From Draconibacterium sp. (GTDB taxonomy: Bacteria > Bacteroidota > Bacteroidia > Bacteroidales > Prolixibacteraceae): a DNA stretch of 64,000 bases. Positions 18,307 through 27,509 of the stretch are shown here, in pieces. The first letter of the stretch is position 1. The number at the start of each line of letters is the position of its first letter. The notes under the pieces were generated by a model. That model searched no databases, was not told where the DNA came from, and was given only the letters and a program-made list of their open reading frames with translations. The DNA lies in NCBI GenBank assembly GCA_016705335.1, contig JADIYN010000029.1, positions 1-64,000 of the forward strand, given 5' to 3'. The translations under genes were made by a program, and so were the position numbers.

Positions 18307-19225
18307 TTATTCAATCTCTTCCAAATTATATGGAGTTTCTGATATACGTAATAATTCAACCAATTGGAAACAAACAAATTAGCTGTCGATTTCCAGCGCA
18401 TTAAAGGTGATTTATCAGGATTGTCATCAACATAATAATTAACAATGGCATTTCAATTGGTAGATTTTTGGCTTTATCGCGTTTATACTCACCATCAAGT
18501 GTAAGTCGCGAATATTCGGAATGACCTGTAATAAAAAGCTGTTTGCCATTTTTCGCTTTCACAATGGAAACGCCTGCAATTTCGGAAGTTGCAATTATTT
18601 CAAGCGCATCCACTTTTTCAATATCCTCTGCGCGGATTTCGGTGTGGCGAGAATGTGGAATATAAAATTCATCATCGAAACCCCTAAAAATAGGCAGTTG
18701 ATTATTTGTGTTTGTGTGTTTAAAAACCCCGAACATTTTTTTGTCAAGCGGGTATTTAGGCACATTGTAATAATGGAACAAAGCTGCCTGTGCTGCCCAG
18801 CAAATAAACAAACTCGAAGTAACATGATGCTCTGACCAGTCGAGAATTTGTTTCATTTCATCCCAGTATGTAACTTCCTCAAAAGGTAACTGTTCAACAG
18901 GTGCACCTGTAATAATCATCCCGTCATACTTTTTGTTTTTCAACTGGTCGAAATCACGATAAAATTCCTTCATATGTTCAGAAGGCGTATTCTTTGGTTC
19001 GTGACCTTTAATTTTCATAAAATCGATTTCGATTTGCAGCGGCGAATTTGAAAGCAAACGCAACAAATCGGTTTCAGTAGAAATTTTTAATGGCATCAAA
19101 TTCAGTATAATTATTTTGAGTGGACGAATATCCTGATGAGCTGCACGCGTTTCGTTCATCACAAAAATATTCTCTTCTTCAAGTATTTTTATGGCAGGTA
19201 AAGTATCCGGAATTTTTAATGGCAT
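18307..19225 (-). CDS. metA: Homoserine O-acyltransferase (MetA type), 3' end frameshifted
   Basis: The enzyme activates homoserine by O-acetylation or O-succinylation, the first committed step of methionine synthesis. The start is MPLKIPDTLPAIKIL at 19225; ten upstream codons in the same frame are derived from a palindromic repeat. Catalytic features are visible: FICWAAQAALFHYY (nucleophile Cys), SRHTEI (His in PHSRHTE) and FITGHSEYSRLTLD (Glu). After GEYKRDKAKNLPIEMP a one-base loss shifts the frame; the true tail reads NYYVDDNPDKSPLMRW and SNWLNYYVYQK, then a second shift, YNLEEIE and stop at 18307. Corrected length is 306 residues, as expected. Acyl-donor specificity is not decided here; most Bacteroidetes MetA enzymes use acetyl-CoA. 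Confidence 0.9.
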
Positions 19226-19233
19226 ATCAAATA

Positions 19234-19268
19234 GCCCCCTCCTAACCTCCCCCAAGGGGGAGGAATAG
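19234..19268. repeat. Palindromic GC-rich intergenic repeat (1 of 4)
   Basis: The sequence CCCCCTCCTAACCTCCCCC-AA-GGGGGAGGA forms a strong hairpin just upstream of metA. Related elements are at 19359-19388, 20711-20738 and 20806-20834. Confidence 0.85.
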
Positions 19269-19358
19269 GAAAACCGCGGGACATGCGTTTTTAATCTTTA
19301 CAAAAATAGTTATTCAAAGTCAATGTAAATAAATCTATAAAATAACAATACTCAACCA

Positions 19359-19388
19359 ATTCCTCCCCTTTGGGGAGGTCAGGAGGGC
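19359..19388. repeat. Palindromic GC-rich intergenic repeat (2 of 4)
   Basis: TCCTCCCC-TTT-GGGGAGGTCAGGAGG lies just after the metY stop, in the opposite orientation to element 1. The two frame the 168-bp metY-metA gap. Confidence 0.85.
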
Positions 19389-19393
19389 ACCTG

Positions 19394-20691
19394 TCAAATT
19401 TTAGAGAGCGCTTGTTCAAAGTCGGCAATAATATCGTCAATGTGCTCCAGCCCAACACTCACACGCAATTGATTTGGATAAACACCCGCTGCAATTTGAG
19501 CTGCTTCGGGCAATTGCTGATGTGTAGTTGCAGCCGGCTGAATAATCAGCGTTTTTGAATCGCCAACATTAGCCAAATGGCTTACCATTTCAAATTGTTC
19601 ACCACTATATTTGCTGTTTCTTTATCGCCTTTAACAGTAAACGACAAAACTCCACCCGCACCTTTTGTCAGGTATTTTTTGCATTTTATACGAAGGATGA
19701 CTTTCAAGCCCGGGATAATTTACACTTTCACTTTTGGATGTTTTTTCGAGCCATTTTGCCAAAGACAAAGTATTTTGAACATGCCGTTCCATCCTTAGTG
19801 ACAAGGTTTCCAAACCCTGCAAAAGAAGGAAAGAATTAAAAGGACTGATTGCCGGTCCAAAATCGCGCAAGCCTTCAACACGGGCTTTTATAATAAAACC
19901 GATATTTCCAAATGGACTGTCGAAATTAAATACATCCCAAAATTTAAGTCCATGATAGCTGTCAGATGGTTCAGTTAACCCAGGGAATTTTCCGTTACCC
20001 CAATTAAAATTACCAGCGTCCACAATTACACCACCGATGCTTGTACCATGACCACCAATCCATTTTGTAGCCGATTCAACTACTATATTTGCTCCATGTT
20101 CGATTGGTCTGAAAAGATAACCACCGCCTGCAAATGTATTGTCAACAACCAATGGAATATCGTATTTTTTGGCGAGAGCGGCAATTGCATCAAAATCAGG
20201 AACATTAAAACCCGGGTTACCAATTGTTTCAACATAAATGGCTTTTGTTTTTTCGTCAATTAGTTTTTCAAATGAATCGGGTTCCAAATCGGCAGCAAAC
20301 CGTGCTTCAATACCAAGTTTTTTAACGAAACTTTTAACTGGTTGTAACTTCCACCATATAAATAAGGCGAAGTTACAAGGTTATCACCCAAATCGAGAAT
20401 TGTTGTAAATACAAGGAATTGGGCAGCATGTCCTGAAGCCACAGCCAAAGCGGCAACACCACCTTCGAGAGCGGCAATCCTCTGTTCAAAAACATCAGAA
20501 GTTGGGTTCATGATGCGCGTATAAATGTTGCCAAATTCCTTTAATGCAAACAAATTAGCTGCATGTTCAGCATTGTTAAAAACATACGAAGTTGTTTGAT
20601 AAATTGGCACTGCCCGCGAATTTGTAGTTGCATCGGGTTTTTGTCCTGCATGTTGCTGCAGTGTTTCGAAACTTAATTTTTTTGTTGTCAT
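19394..20691 (-). CDS. metY: O-acetylhomoserine sulfhydrylase (MetY), two frameshifts
   Basis: This is a PLP enzyme that makes homocysteine (or methionine) from O-acetylhomoserine and sulfide. The N-terminus is MTTKKLSFETLQQHAGQKP. SYVFNNAEHAANLFALKEFG and NIYTRIMNPTSDVFEQRIAA are hallmarks of the MetY branch of the Cys/Met PLP family. The PLP lysine is in ESATKWIGGHGTSIGG. DNTFAGGGYLFRPIEHGA and the C-terminal QLRVSVGLEHIDDIIADF also fit. Shifts near 20335 and 19640 split the frame; corrected length is ~432 residues, normal for MetY. It lies between aspartokinase and metA on one strand, so the three genes likely form one aspartate-to-homocysteine operon, with palindromic repeats in both gaps. 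Confidence 0.9.
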
Positions 20692-20710
20692 TTTTATTTA
20701 TTTTTAAAAA

Positions 20711-20738
20711 GCCCCCTAAATCCCCCTAAGGGGGACTT
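20711..20738. repeat. Palindromic GC-rich intergenic repeat (3 of 4)
   Basis: GCCCCCTAAATCCCCCTAAG followed by GGGGG lies ~20 bp upstream of the metY start, in the aspartokinase-metY gap. Confidence 0.8.
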
Positions 20739-20805
20739 TTGTCCACTGGTTAAATGGCATCGGCTCGTAGTTAAATATTTATTAATCAAACCCCATAATT
20801 CTTTT

Positions 20806-20834
20806 TCCTCCCTTGGGGGAGGTTAGGAGGGGCT
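20806..20834. repeat. Palindromic GC-rich intergenic repeat (4 of 4)
   Basis: CCTCCC-TTG-GGGGAGGTTAGGAGGGG abuts the aspartokinase 3' end and supplies its last codons (..SPS and stop). The gene probably once stopped a few codons earlier. Confidence 0.8.
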
Positions 20835-22156
20835 AAAAAATGCTTTATATATTTCACGTACACTTTTTTCTTTGTCTGAACTTTTTACTACCAGGTAACT
20901 TACCAAATCAGAAGCGCCCGAACCACTTAAAACCACGTTGATTTTATTTTGTGCTACAGCATTAAATATTTTGGCCGAAACACCATAATTTTGTTGCATT
21001 CCGTGGCCAATAATCCCAATAAGCGAAACGTCCTTGATTAAATGTATTTCTTTTACAGAAGTAAATCCAAGTTTTTGAATTAAACGCAAAGCTTTGTCTC
21101 CTGTGTTTTTTCCAGAATAAAATTTATTGAAATCTGTGAAGTAATAACTGACTTAATATTTATACCTGCATCGTTTAAACAATTGGTAACTTTTGCAAGA
21201 ATCCCGGGTTTCAATCCAACACCCGGCCCGTCTAATTTCAGCAACGAAATATCGTCGGAGCAAGCCACACTTTTCACAATTTTTTCGTCAACAAAAGTTT
21301 CGGTGTTGATAATTGTATCAATTTTCCCATTTTTAGTTGATGTGTTGAGAACTTGTATCGGAATATGAAGATGCTCAAGTGGTTCAACAGTTCGCGGATG
21401 AAATGAGTAATGATCAAAATAAGCCAGCTCGCTCGCTTCTGAATAAGTTAACCGTTCAATAACCGGCGGATTTGTTACAATTAACGGATCAGCTTTCTGG
21501 AAAATATTGTCCAATCCCCACAATTCAAGTTTTTCATTACCAAGGAAAGCTGTCAGAGCAGCAGCGGTATAATCAGCCGCCGATTTACCTGAGCGCACAA
21601 TTTTGGCATTTTTTGTAATCCCATAAGTTCCGGGAATCAAGAAAATTTCTTCAGGTAAAGCTGAAATTTTATCAATGTTGACGGAAAGAAAAGTAGCGCT
21701 CCCATAATCAGAAGTTGCTTTTAATTCAATCTCTTCAGGCCGGAGAATTGAAATTTCATCTCCGGAAAGATTCCATTGGGCAAGCAAAATTTCAACCGAA
21801 AGTTTTTCACTGTAAGAAATTACCTGATCTTTCAACGCTGCAGAATAATCACCAATTAGTGCAATCCCTTTTAACAGGTTCACAAGTTGATCTGCCAAAT
21901 GGAGGAAACTTAAAGATGGTTGCTTTCCTACCCGATCAGTAAAAAATAAATTTATTTTTAAAATCAACTCATCCGACGATAATTGTTGCTGAAAAATTTG
22001 TCCCAGGCTTTTTTCAATCCAGTCAAGTAATTCAGGAATTGCTGAAACCACAATCAATTTTCGACCTGCTGATTGATTTAAAAAAGCCTTTAACTGATTG
22101 ACCGAATTTATGTTACCGATATTACTGCCACCAAACCGAATAATACGATCCGACAT
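20823..22156 (-). CDS. Aspartate kinase with ACT domains, one frameshift
   Basis: The enzyme phosphorylates aspartate, the entry to Met, Thr and Lys synthesis. The kinase domain (residues 1-~280) opens IIRFGGSNIGN where KFGGTSV is canonical, so the ATP loop is diverged. Later LIPGTYGITKNAKI, GKSAADYTAAALTAFLG and SEASELAYFDHYSFHPRTVE are good aspartokinase motifs. The C-terminal part has ACT domains: LLKLDGPGVGLKPGILAKVT and VSLIGIIGHGMQQNYGVSAK. A one-base loss near 21100 splits the frame; corrected length ~444. It heads the metY-metA cluster and is preceded by a promoter and a Cys/Met-rich leader peptide, which suggests attenuation by amino-acid supply. No fused homoserine dehydrogenase is seen. 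Confidence 0.85.
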
Positions 22157-22225
22157 ATTAAAAAGTATTTTGTGAAAATTTTATTTGTAAAACGCTAAGA
22201 ATAATATGTGCCTTCAATCCGTGTT

Positions 22226-22336
22226 TCAACAGAAAGAAGGCCGGCGCATACACATAGAAACAGACGGCAACATGAACGAACAGCAGTTGCATTTTGCAAC
22301 CGAAGAAAAACTGCTATTTAAATTGTTCGAAATCAT
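22226..22336 (-). CDS. Cys/Met-rich leader peptide of the aspartokinase-met operon
   Basis: ATG at 22336 opens 36 codons ending RRPSFC and TGA. The middle reads VAKCNCCSFMLPSVSMCM. Five cysteines and four methionines including the initiator are far more than expected for chance. The start lies only ~17 nt after the predicted transcription start of a near-consensus promoter, and the aspartokinase ATG is 70 bp downstream of the stop. The last codons sit in one arm of a possible hairpin (GGCCTTC with GAAGGC, 22210-22243). These features match an attenuator leader peptide that senses Cys- or Met-tRNA charging. No experimental support is known to me. Confidence 0.65.
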   Translation of the reverse strand: MISNNLNSSFSSVAKCNCCSFMLPSVSMCMRRPSFC

Positions 22337-22358
22337 TTTTTACCGATTTTGTATGACG

Positions 22359-22389
22359 CAAATATAAATTGATTTTTCGAAATGCCAAA
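22359..22389 (-). promoter_or_regulatory. Promoter of leader peptide / aspartokinase operon
   Basis: On the minus strand TTTG, 19 bp, then TATATTTG, the full Bacteroidetes -33/-7 consensus. The transcript would start near 22353, just before the leader peptide. The rest of the divergent gap to fabI (22390-22602) shows no other feature. Confidence 0.8.
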
Positions 22390-22602
22390 CTTATTTGGAA
22401 TGAGTTTAGATTAAAATAACGTTGCAATGAATTATTTTATCAAGCCGGACCACCCCATTTAACAATCATTTCTTTACTTTTTAAACCACATCTCATCACT
22501 TACTTTTCGAACCAATGCGAACAATTTTTGATTTTATAAGTTAACTTAGACAATTAAATGACGGAAAATTGTTGAACTTTTTATGTTTTATTTAAACTCA
22601 AT

Positions 22603-22610
22603 TAACTTTG
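22603..22610 (+). promoter_or_regulatory. Candidate -7 box for fabI
   Basis: TAACTTTG fits TAnnTTTG and sits 30 bp before the fabI start. A clear -33 TTTG at the right distance is missing, so the call is tentative. Confidence 0.35.
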
Positions 22611-22639
22611 CACGTCGAAATTTTTCATAAATAAAAAAC

Positions 22640-23507
22640 ATGAGCAATAATCTGCTGAAAGGCAAAAAAGGGATCATATTTGGGGCACTGAACCCGGATT
22701 CGATTGCGTGGAAGGTAGCCGAAAGGGCCCACAAAGAAGGAGCTTCTTTGATCATTACAAATACACCAGTTGCAGTAAGGATGGGGGAAACCAATGCACT
22801 GGCGGAAAAACTTAACACAATAGTTATTGGGGCCGATGCGACCAATGTTGACGACCTGAACAACCTTTTTATTCAATCAATGGAAAAACTGGGTGGTAAA
22901 ATCGATTTTGTACTACATTCTATAGGTATGTCGCCTAACGTTAGGAAAGAGCGGCATTACAGTGATCTGGACTATAATTATCTGGACAAAACACTTGATG
23001 TTTCAGCTGTTTCATTTCATAAAGTTTTGCAAACTGCACGAAAACTCGATGCCATTAACGAATGGGGTTCGGTAGTTGCATTATCATATGTAGCAGCCCA
23101 ACGTACATTTTTTGGATATAACGATATGGCCGACGCAAAAGCATTGCTTGAGTCGATTGCCCGCAGTTTCGGATACATCTACGGTCGGGAACGAAGGGTT
23201 AGGATTAATACTATTTCGCAATCGCCAACGGTTACAACAGCCGGAAGCGGAGTTAAAGGTTTCGACAGGCTGCTCGATTTTGCTGAACGTGATGTCGCCG
23301 CTTGGAAACGCTACTGCCGATGAATGTGCCGATTATTGTATTACACTGTTTTCGGATCTTACTAAAAAAGTTACGATGCAGAATTTGTTTCATGATGGTG
23401 GATTTTCTAATATGGGAATGAGTTTGAGGGCCTTGCAACAATACGAAAAAGGTTTAAACCATGATTGTGATTGCGGACCAAAAGCAGTCGATCATAAATT
23501 TGATTGA
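22640..23507 (+). CDS. fabI: Enoyl-ACP reductase (FabI), one frameshift
   Basis: The enzyme reduces trans-2-enoyl-ACP with NAD(P)H in the last step of each fatty-acid elongation cycle. The SDR fold opens GKKGIIFGALNPDSIAWKVA (the Gly loop in the FabI form). FVLHSIGMSP matches the HS-I strand motif. Catalytic Tyr and Lys are in FGYNDMADAKALLESIARSF (Y-x6-K). At ~23302 two bases are missing: the frame should run ERDVAPLGNATADECADYCI and then TMQNLFHDGGFSNMGMS. Corrected length ~289 residues is normal. The gene diverges from aspartokinase and ends at a hairpin terminator. Confidence 0.9.
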
Positions 23508-23537
23508 TTTTAACAAAAATTGCATTGAATAAAATAT

Positions 23538-23577
23538 AAATGAGCCTTTTGAAAATTCAAAACGGCTCATTTATTTC
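23538..23577 (+). terminator. Intrinsic terminator after fabI
   Basis: AAATGAGCC-TTTTGAA-AA-TTCAAAA-C-GGCTCATTT forms a long near-perfect stem with one bulge, followed by ATTTCT. Confidence 0.8.
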
Positions 23578-23657
23578 TAAGATCCACTTTTAACGCATTT
23601 TAAAAAATTAAAATTTGTTTACCAATGTATGTTTTAACTTTGGCTAAAAAATTAGCC

Positions 23658-24251
23658 ATGAGAAGTTTAATAACATTTTTAATTCTTTTATTTTGTTTTT
23701 CAAACCCGGTTTGGGCGCAAAAAAATGTTCCGCGTGAAAAATCGACTGTAAACAAAGAATACGATGAAAACGGGAACTTGGTAAAGTTCGATTCAACTTA
23801 TGTTTGGCAATTGAACTCTGATTCTACCTTCAATTTTTCTTTTGAAGACAGTTTAAAATTTGAAAACCAGTTCTCACATTTTTTTGAAGATTTTAAAGCT
23901 GATTCAATTTTTCAGAATTTTGGTTTTTCAAACCAGCATATGTTGATGCCTTTTGATGATGAAGATTTCTTTAGTCATTTTCAGCATTCAATTCCTGATT
24001 CTATGTTTTTCGATGGTTTTCCTTTTGAAACCGATTCGACATTGAGCTTTAACTTTAAAAATCAATTTCCGGGAAATTTCAATTTTAAGGAATTTGATGA
24101 TTTACAAAAACAATTAATAGAAAAGTTCAATCAGCAGAATTTTTCTTATCCTGAATTCAAAACTCAGGAACAAAAAGAGGAATGGGAAAAACTGATTCAA
24201 AAACAACAAAAAGAAATGGAGGAAATGATGAAAAAATGGGAAGAGAAATAG
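23658..24251 (+). CDS. Exported Phe/Asp-rich hypothetical protein
   Basis: The start MRSLITFLILLFCFSNPVWA at 23658 gives a clean signal peptide (cut after WAQ); the frame opens 11 codons earlier without one. The mature part (~175 residues) is rich in Phe, Asp, Ser and Gln, with repeated short blocks such as DSMFFDGFPFETDSTLSFNF. It ends in a charged helix (KEEWEKLIQKQQKEMEEMMK) likely to form a coiled coil. No known domain is recognised. The acidic and aromatic composition suggests a periplasmic partner protein rather than an enzyme. It lies between two terminators, so it is probably transcribed alone. Confidence 0.65.
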   Translation: MRSLITFLILLFCFSNPVWAQKNVPREKSTVNKEYDENGNLVKFDSTYVWQLNSDSTFNFSFEDSLKFENQFSHFFEDFKADSIFQNFGFSNQHMLMPFDDEDFFSHFQHSIPDSMFFDGFPFETDSTLSFNFKNQFPGNFNFKEFDDLQKQLIEKFNQQNFSYPEFKTQEQKEEWEKLIQKQQKEMEEMMKKWEEK

Positions 24252-24282
24252 GGTTTAAAAAGAATTGCTCCCGTTTAAAATC

Positions 24283-24323
24283 AGAGAACCGTTCTTTCCG
24301 TTTGACCGGAATGAACGGTTCTT
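24283..24323. terminator. Terminator between convergent genes
   Basis: AGAACCGTTCTTTCCG-TTTGA-CCGGAATGAACGGTTCT forms a 16-bp stem with a mismatch, between the secreted protein gene and clpB. Confidence 0.85.
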
Positions 24324-24335
24324 CTATTAAATCAT

Positions 24336-26921
24336 TTAATTCCTGAAAACCAATTCACCGTCTTGTTCATCAATTACAATTGTTTTGGTTTTATCAACTT
24401 CGTCACTCAAAATACGTTTTGACAATTCGTTCAAAATGTATTTTTGAAGAATTCGTTTTACCGGACGTGCGCCAAAATGCGGCTCGTATCCAATGGTTGT
24501 CAACCAATCTATTGCCTTTTCGGTAATTTCAATTTTCAAGTTGGTTGCCGAGAGTCGTTTGATTACCTGTTCAAACTGCAAACGAACCACTTTATTTATA
24601 TTTTCCCGGGTTAACGGAGTGAAAATTATAGTTTCATCAATTCGGTTTAAAAACTCCGGACGAATGGTTTTCGCAGCAATTCCATTAACTGGTTGCGGGT
24701 TTCTTCCAAAACAAATGCCTCATTTCCTGCGTTTATTTTTCAAAACTATCCTGTATAATGTGCGAACCCAAATTCGAAGTCATTATAATTATTGTGTTCT
24801 TGAAATTAACTGTCCTCCCTTTGTTATCAGTTAATCTTCCATCATCGAGAACTTGTAACAATACATTGTAAACATCGGGGTGAGCTTTTTCAATTTCATC
24901 AAAAAGCACCACAGAATAAGGTTTATGACGAACTGCTTCTGTCAACTGGCCACCTTCATCATAACCAACATATCCGGGAGGGCTGCCGATTAAACGGGTA
25001 ACTGAGAATTTTTCCTGATATTCCGACATGTCAATCCTTGTAATCATATTCTCGTCATTGAAAAGATATTCGGCAAGCGCTTTTGCCAGTTCTGTTTTAC
25101 CAACACCCGTAGTACCAAGGAAAATGAATGAACCAATGGGCCGTTTTTCGTCCTGTAAACCTGCACGGCTGCGGCGCACTGCATCGGAAACTGCCGAAAT
25201 CGCCTCATCTTGCCCCACTACTCTTTTGTGTAATTCGGCCTCCATTTGCAACAATTTTTCCCGATCGCTTTGCAGCATTTTCGAAACAGGAATTCCTGTC
25301 CAGCGTGAAACCACATCGGCAATATCTTCAGCATCAACTTCCTCTTTTATCAAACTTTCGCCACCTTTATTTATTTCAAGTTCTTTTTTTAGTTTTTCAA
25401 TTTCAATCTCAGCTTCTTTTACACGCCCGTAACGCAACTCCGCAACACGCTCATAATTACCCTGACGTTCAGCCTCTTCAGCTTCAAACTTATAATCTTC
25501 AATTTCAGTTTCTTCTTTTGAATAGCATCGATTACAGATTTTTTCAGATTGCCATTTGGCACGCATTTGCGATTGTTCCTCTTTTAAATTTGAAATCACT
25601 TCGTTTAAAACAGTTAATTTTTTATCGTCTTTTTCGCGTTTAATTGCTTCGCGCTCAATCTCAAACTGTTTAACACGGCGTTCAATTTCATCCAACTCTT
25701 CGGGAACTGAATCCATTTCCAAACGCAGTTTTGCTGCGGCTTCATCCATTAAATCGATTGCTTTATCGGGTAAAAAGCTGTCAGTAATATAACGTTGCGA
25801 GAGTTCAACAGATGCAATAATTGCATCATCTTTTATCCGCACTTTATGGTGATTTTCATAGCGTTCCTTTATTCCCCGCAAAATTGAAATAGCGCTCAAA
25901 GTGTCCGGTTCATCAACATGAACAACCTGGAAACGGCGTTCAAGTGCCTTATCTTTTTCGAAATATTTTTGATACTCACTTAAAGTAGTTGCACCAATGG
26001 CGCGTAATTCGCCACGGGCAAGTGCCGGTTTTAAGATATTTGCTGCATCCATTGCACCTTCACCTTTACCAGCTCCAACCAAAGTATGTATTTCGTCGAT
26101 AAACAAAATGACTTCGTCATTCGAATTAATTACCTCGTTTACAACAGCTTTCAATCGCTCCTCAAACTCACCTTTGTATTTTGCACCGGCAATCAACGCG
26201 CCCATATCAAGCGAAAATACCTGTTTTGATTTTAGATTTTCAGGTACATCGCCACGTACAATCCGGTGCGCCAATCCTTCGGCAATGGCAGTTTTCCCCG
26301 TTCCAGGTTCACCAATTAATATCGGGTTGTTTTTTGTCCTTCTCGAAAGGATTTGAAGTATCCTGCGAATTTCTTCATCCCGGCCAATAACCGGATCTAA
26401 TTTTCCAGAGCGGGCGCGTTCGTTTAAGTTTAAAGCAAAACGGTTGAGCGAGTTAAACTTGTCTTCGGCGGTTTGGCTATCCACTTTTGAACCTTTTCGC
26501 AATTCTTTTATCGCCAGATTTAATTCATCCTTTAAAATTCCGCTGTCTGTCATTAATCTGCTAACACTATCATTTGCAACAAGCATAGAAATTAAAACAT
26601 GTTCAACCGAAACAAACTGGTCGCCCATTTCCTGTGCCAGCCCAACTGATTTCTGCAAAACCTTGTTTGATGCATTGGAAAGATATTGTTCACCACCCGT
26701 AACTTTTGGATACGACTCAACAATTTTATCTAATGTTTGCTGGAAAACAGGAACATTTACATCGAGTTTTTTAAAAGAAACCCGATTACATTTTCAGCTG
26801 AATTAAACAAACCTTTAAAAATATGTCCGGTCTCAACGGCTTGTTGATTGTTGCCATTTGCAATTTGAAAAGCAAATTGAATTGCCTCCTGAGCTTTTAT
26901 TGTAAAATTATTTAGATTCAT
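24336..26921 (-). CDS. clpB: ClpB disaggregase, three frameshifts
   Basis: This AAA+ chaperone resolves protein aggregates with DnaK. ATG at 26921 reads MNLNNFTIKAQEAIQFAFQI, the Clp N-domain. A one-base loss in an A run at ~26780 precedes LDVNVPVFQQTLDKIVESYP. NBD1: IGEPGTGKTAIAEGLAHRIV (Walker A) and VILFIDEIHTLVGAG (Walker B). The middle coiled-coil M-domain spans ~residues 400-530, as in ClpB rather than ClpC. NBD2: FLGTTGVGKTELAKALAEYL and VVLFDEIEKAHPDVYNVLLQ. The C-terminus (PHFGARPVKRILQKYILNEL) follows two more shifts near 24740 and 24670. Corrected length 862 residues is typical. An inverted motif 60 bp upstream may be a stress operator. Confidence 0.95.
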
Positions 26922-26979
26922 TATTCAAATTATTTAAAATTAACGTTGGTTTTGATTCAAAAAACAAACCATAACCGTC

Positions 26980-26999
26980 TGAAAGACAATATGTCAGAA
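26980..26999 (-). promoter_or_regulatory. Palindromic motif upstream of clpB
   Basis: GACATATTGTC is nested within a wider TCTGA...TCAGA inverted repeat, 60-80 bp before the clpB start. Its position suggests a stress-regulator site or -35-like element. It is not CIRCE. No regulator can be named. Confidence 0.35.
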
Positions 27000-27061
27000 T
27001 AATGAAACTAAATATGAAAATGCGGTAGCAGAAAGATAGATTTAGCTGTAAAGTTGACAGA

Positions 27062-27170
27062 TAAACAAAAAAAACAAGGATGAAAGTCATCCCTGTTTTC
27101 TAACCTAACCAAACTTATTTCTATGAAAAACTCTACTTTAATTACTTTGTTACAAAGGTAGTTCAGAAAA
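27062..27170 (-). ncRNA. Candidate small RNA or orphan leader
   Basis: On the minus strand a TACCTTTG -7 box near 27163 is followed by ~90 nt without a coding frame and then ACAGGGATGA-CTT-TCATCCTTGT with eight Ts, a strong rho-independent terminator. The terminator sits ~140 bp before clpB, so this transcript would end before that gene. On the plus strand the same DNA encodes only a 14-codon frame. It could instead be a stress-regulated leader of clpB. The rest of 27175-27509 holds the ppdK promoter and no other feature. Confidence 0.4.
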
Positions 27171-27266
27171 GGGTTAACACATCTGAATCAAAGTTAAAGA
27201 ATGTTAATAGTTAATATTCAATAAAACAAAGAGTTATACTTATTCAGTTAACTTACCTAAAAGCCT

Positions 27267-27274
27267 TATATTTG
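27267..27274 (+). promoter_or_regulatory. Candidate -7 box of ppdK
   Basis: TATATTTG on the plus strand would give a start near 27281 and a ~230-nt leader before ppdK. The -33 region is weak. Confidence 0.4.
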
Positions 27275-27509
27275 CGCTTCAAGACAAATAAAAGCACTAA
27301 TTAAACTGGCATTAAAACATGATTATTCGTACAGAAACGAAGAATAAAAATCTAAAATTTTTATAGAAAGAGTTCAAAAAAACAACCTGTTGTTAATGTT
27401 CAGTATTATAATGTATGTTCGTTTTAATTATAAAAAAAATAAAATTACTTTAGCAGCCCGAAAAAATTGAAATATTTATATTCATTCATATATATTAAAA
27501 ACAATTGTT

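Noticed and set aside
26922..27090. Sixty-codon hydrophobic minus-strand frame before clpB
   Set aside because: It ends in the clpB start region, has no start signal and overlaps the putative operator; likely UTR.
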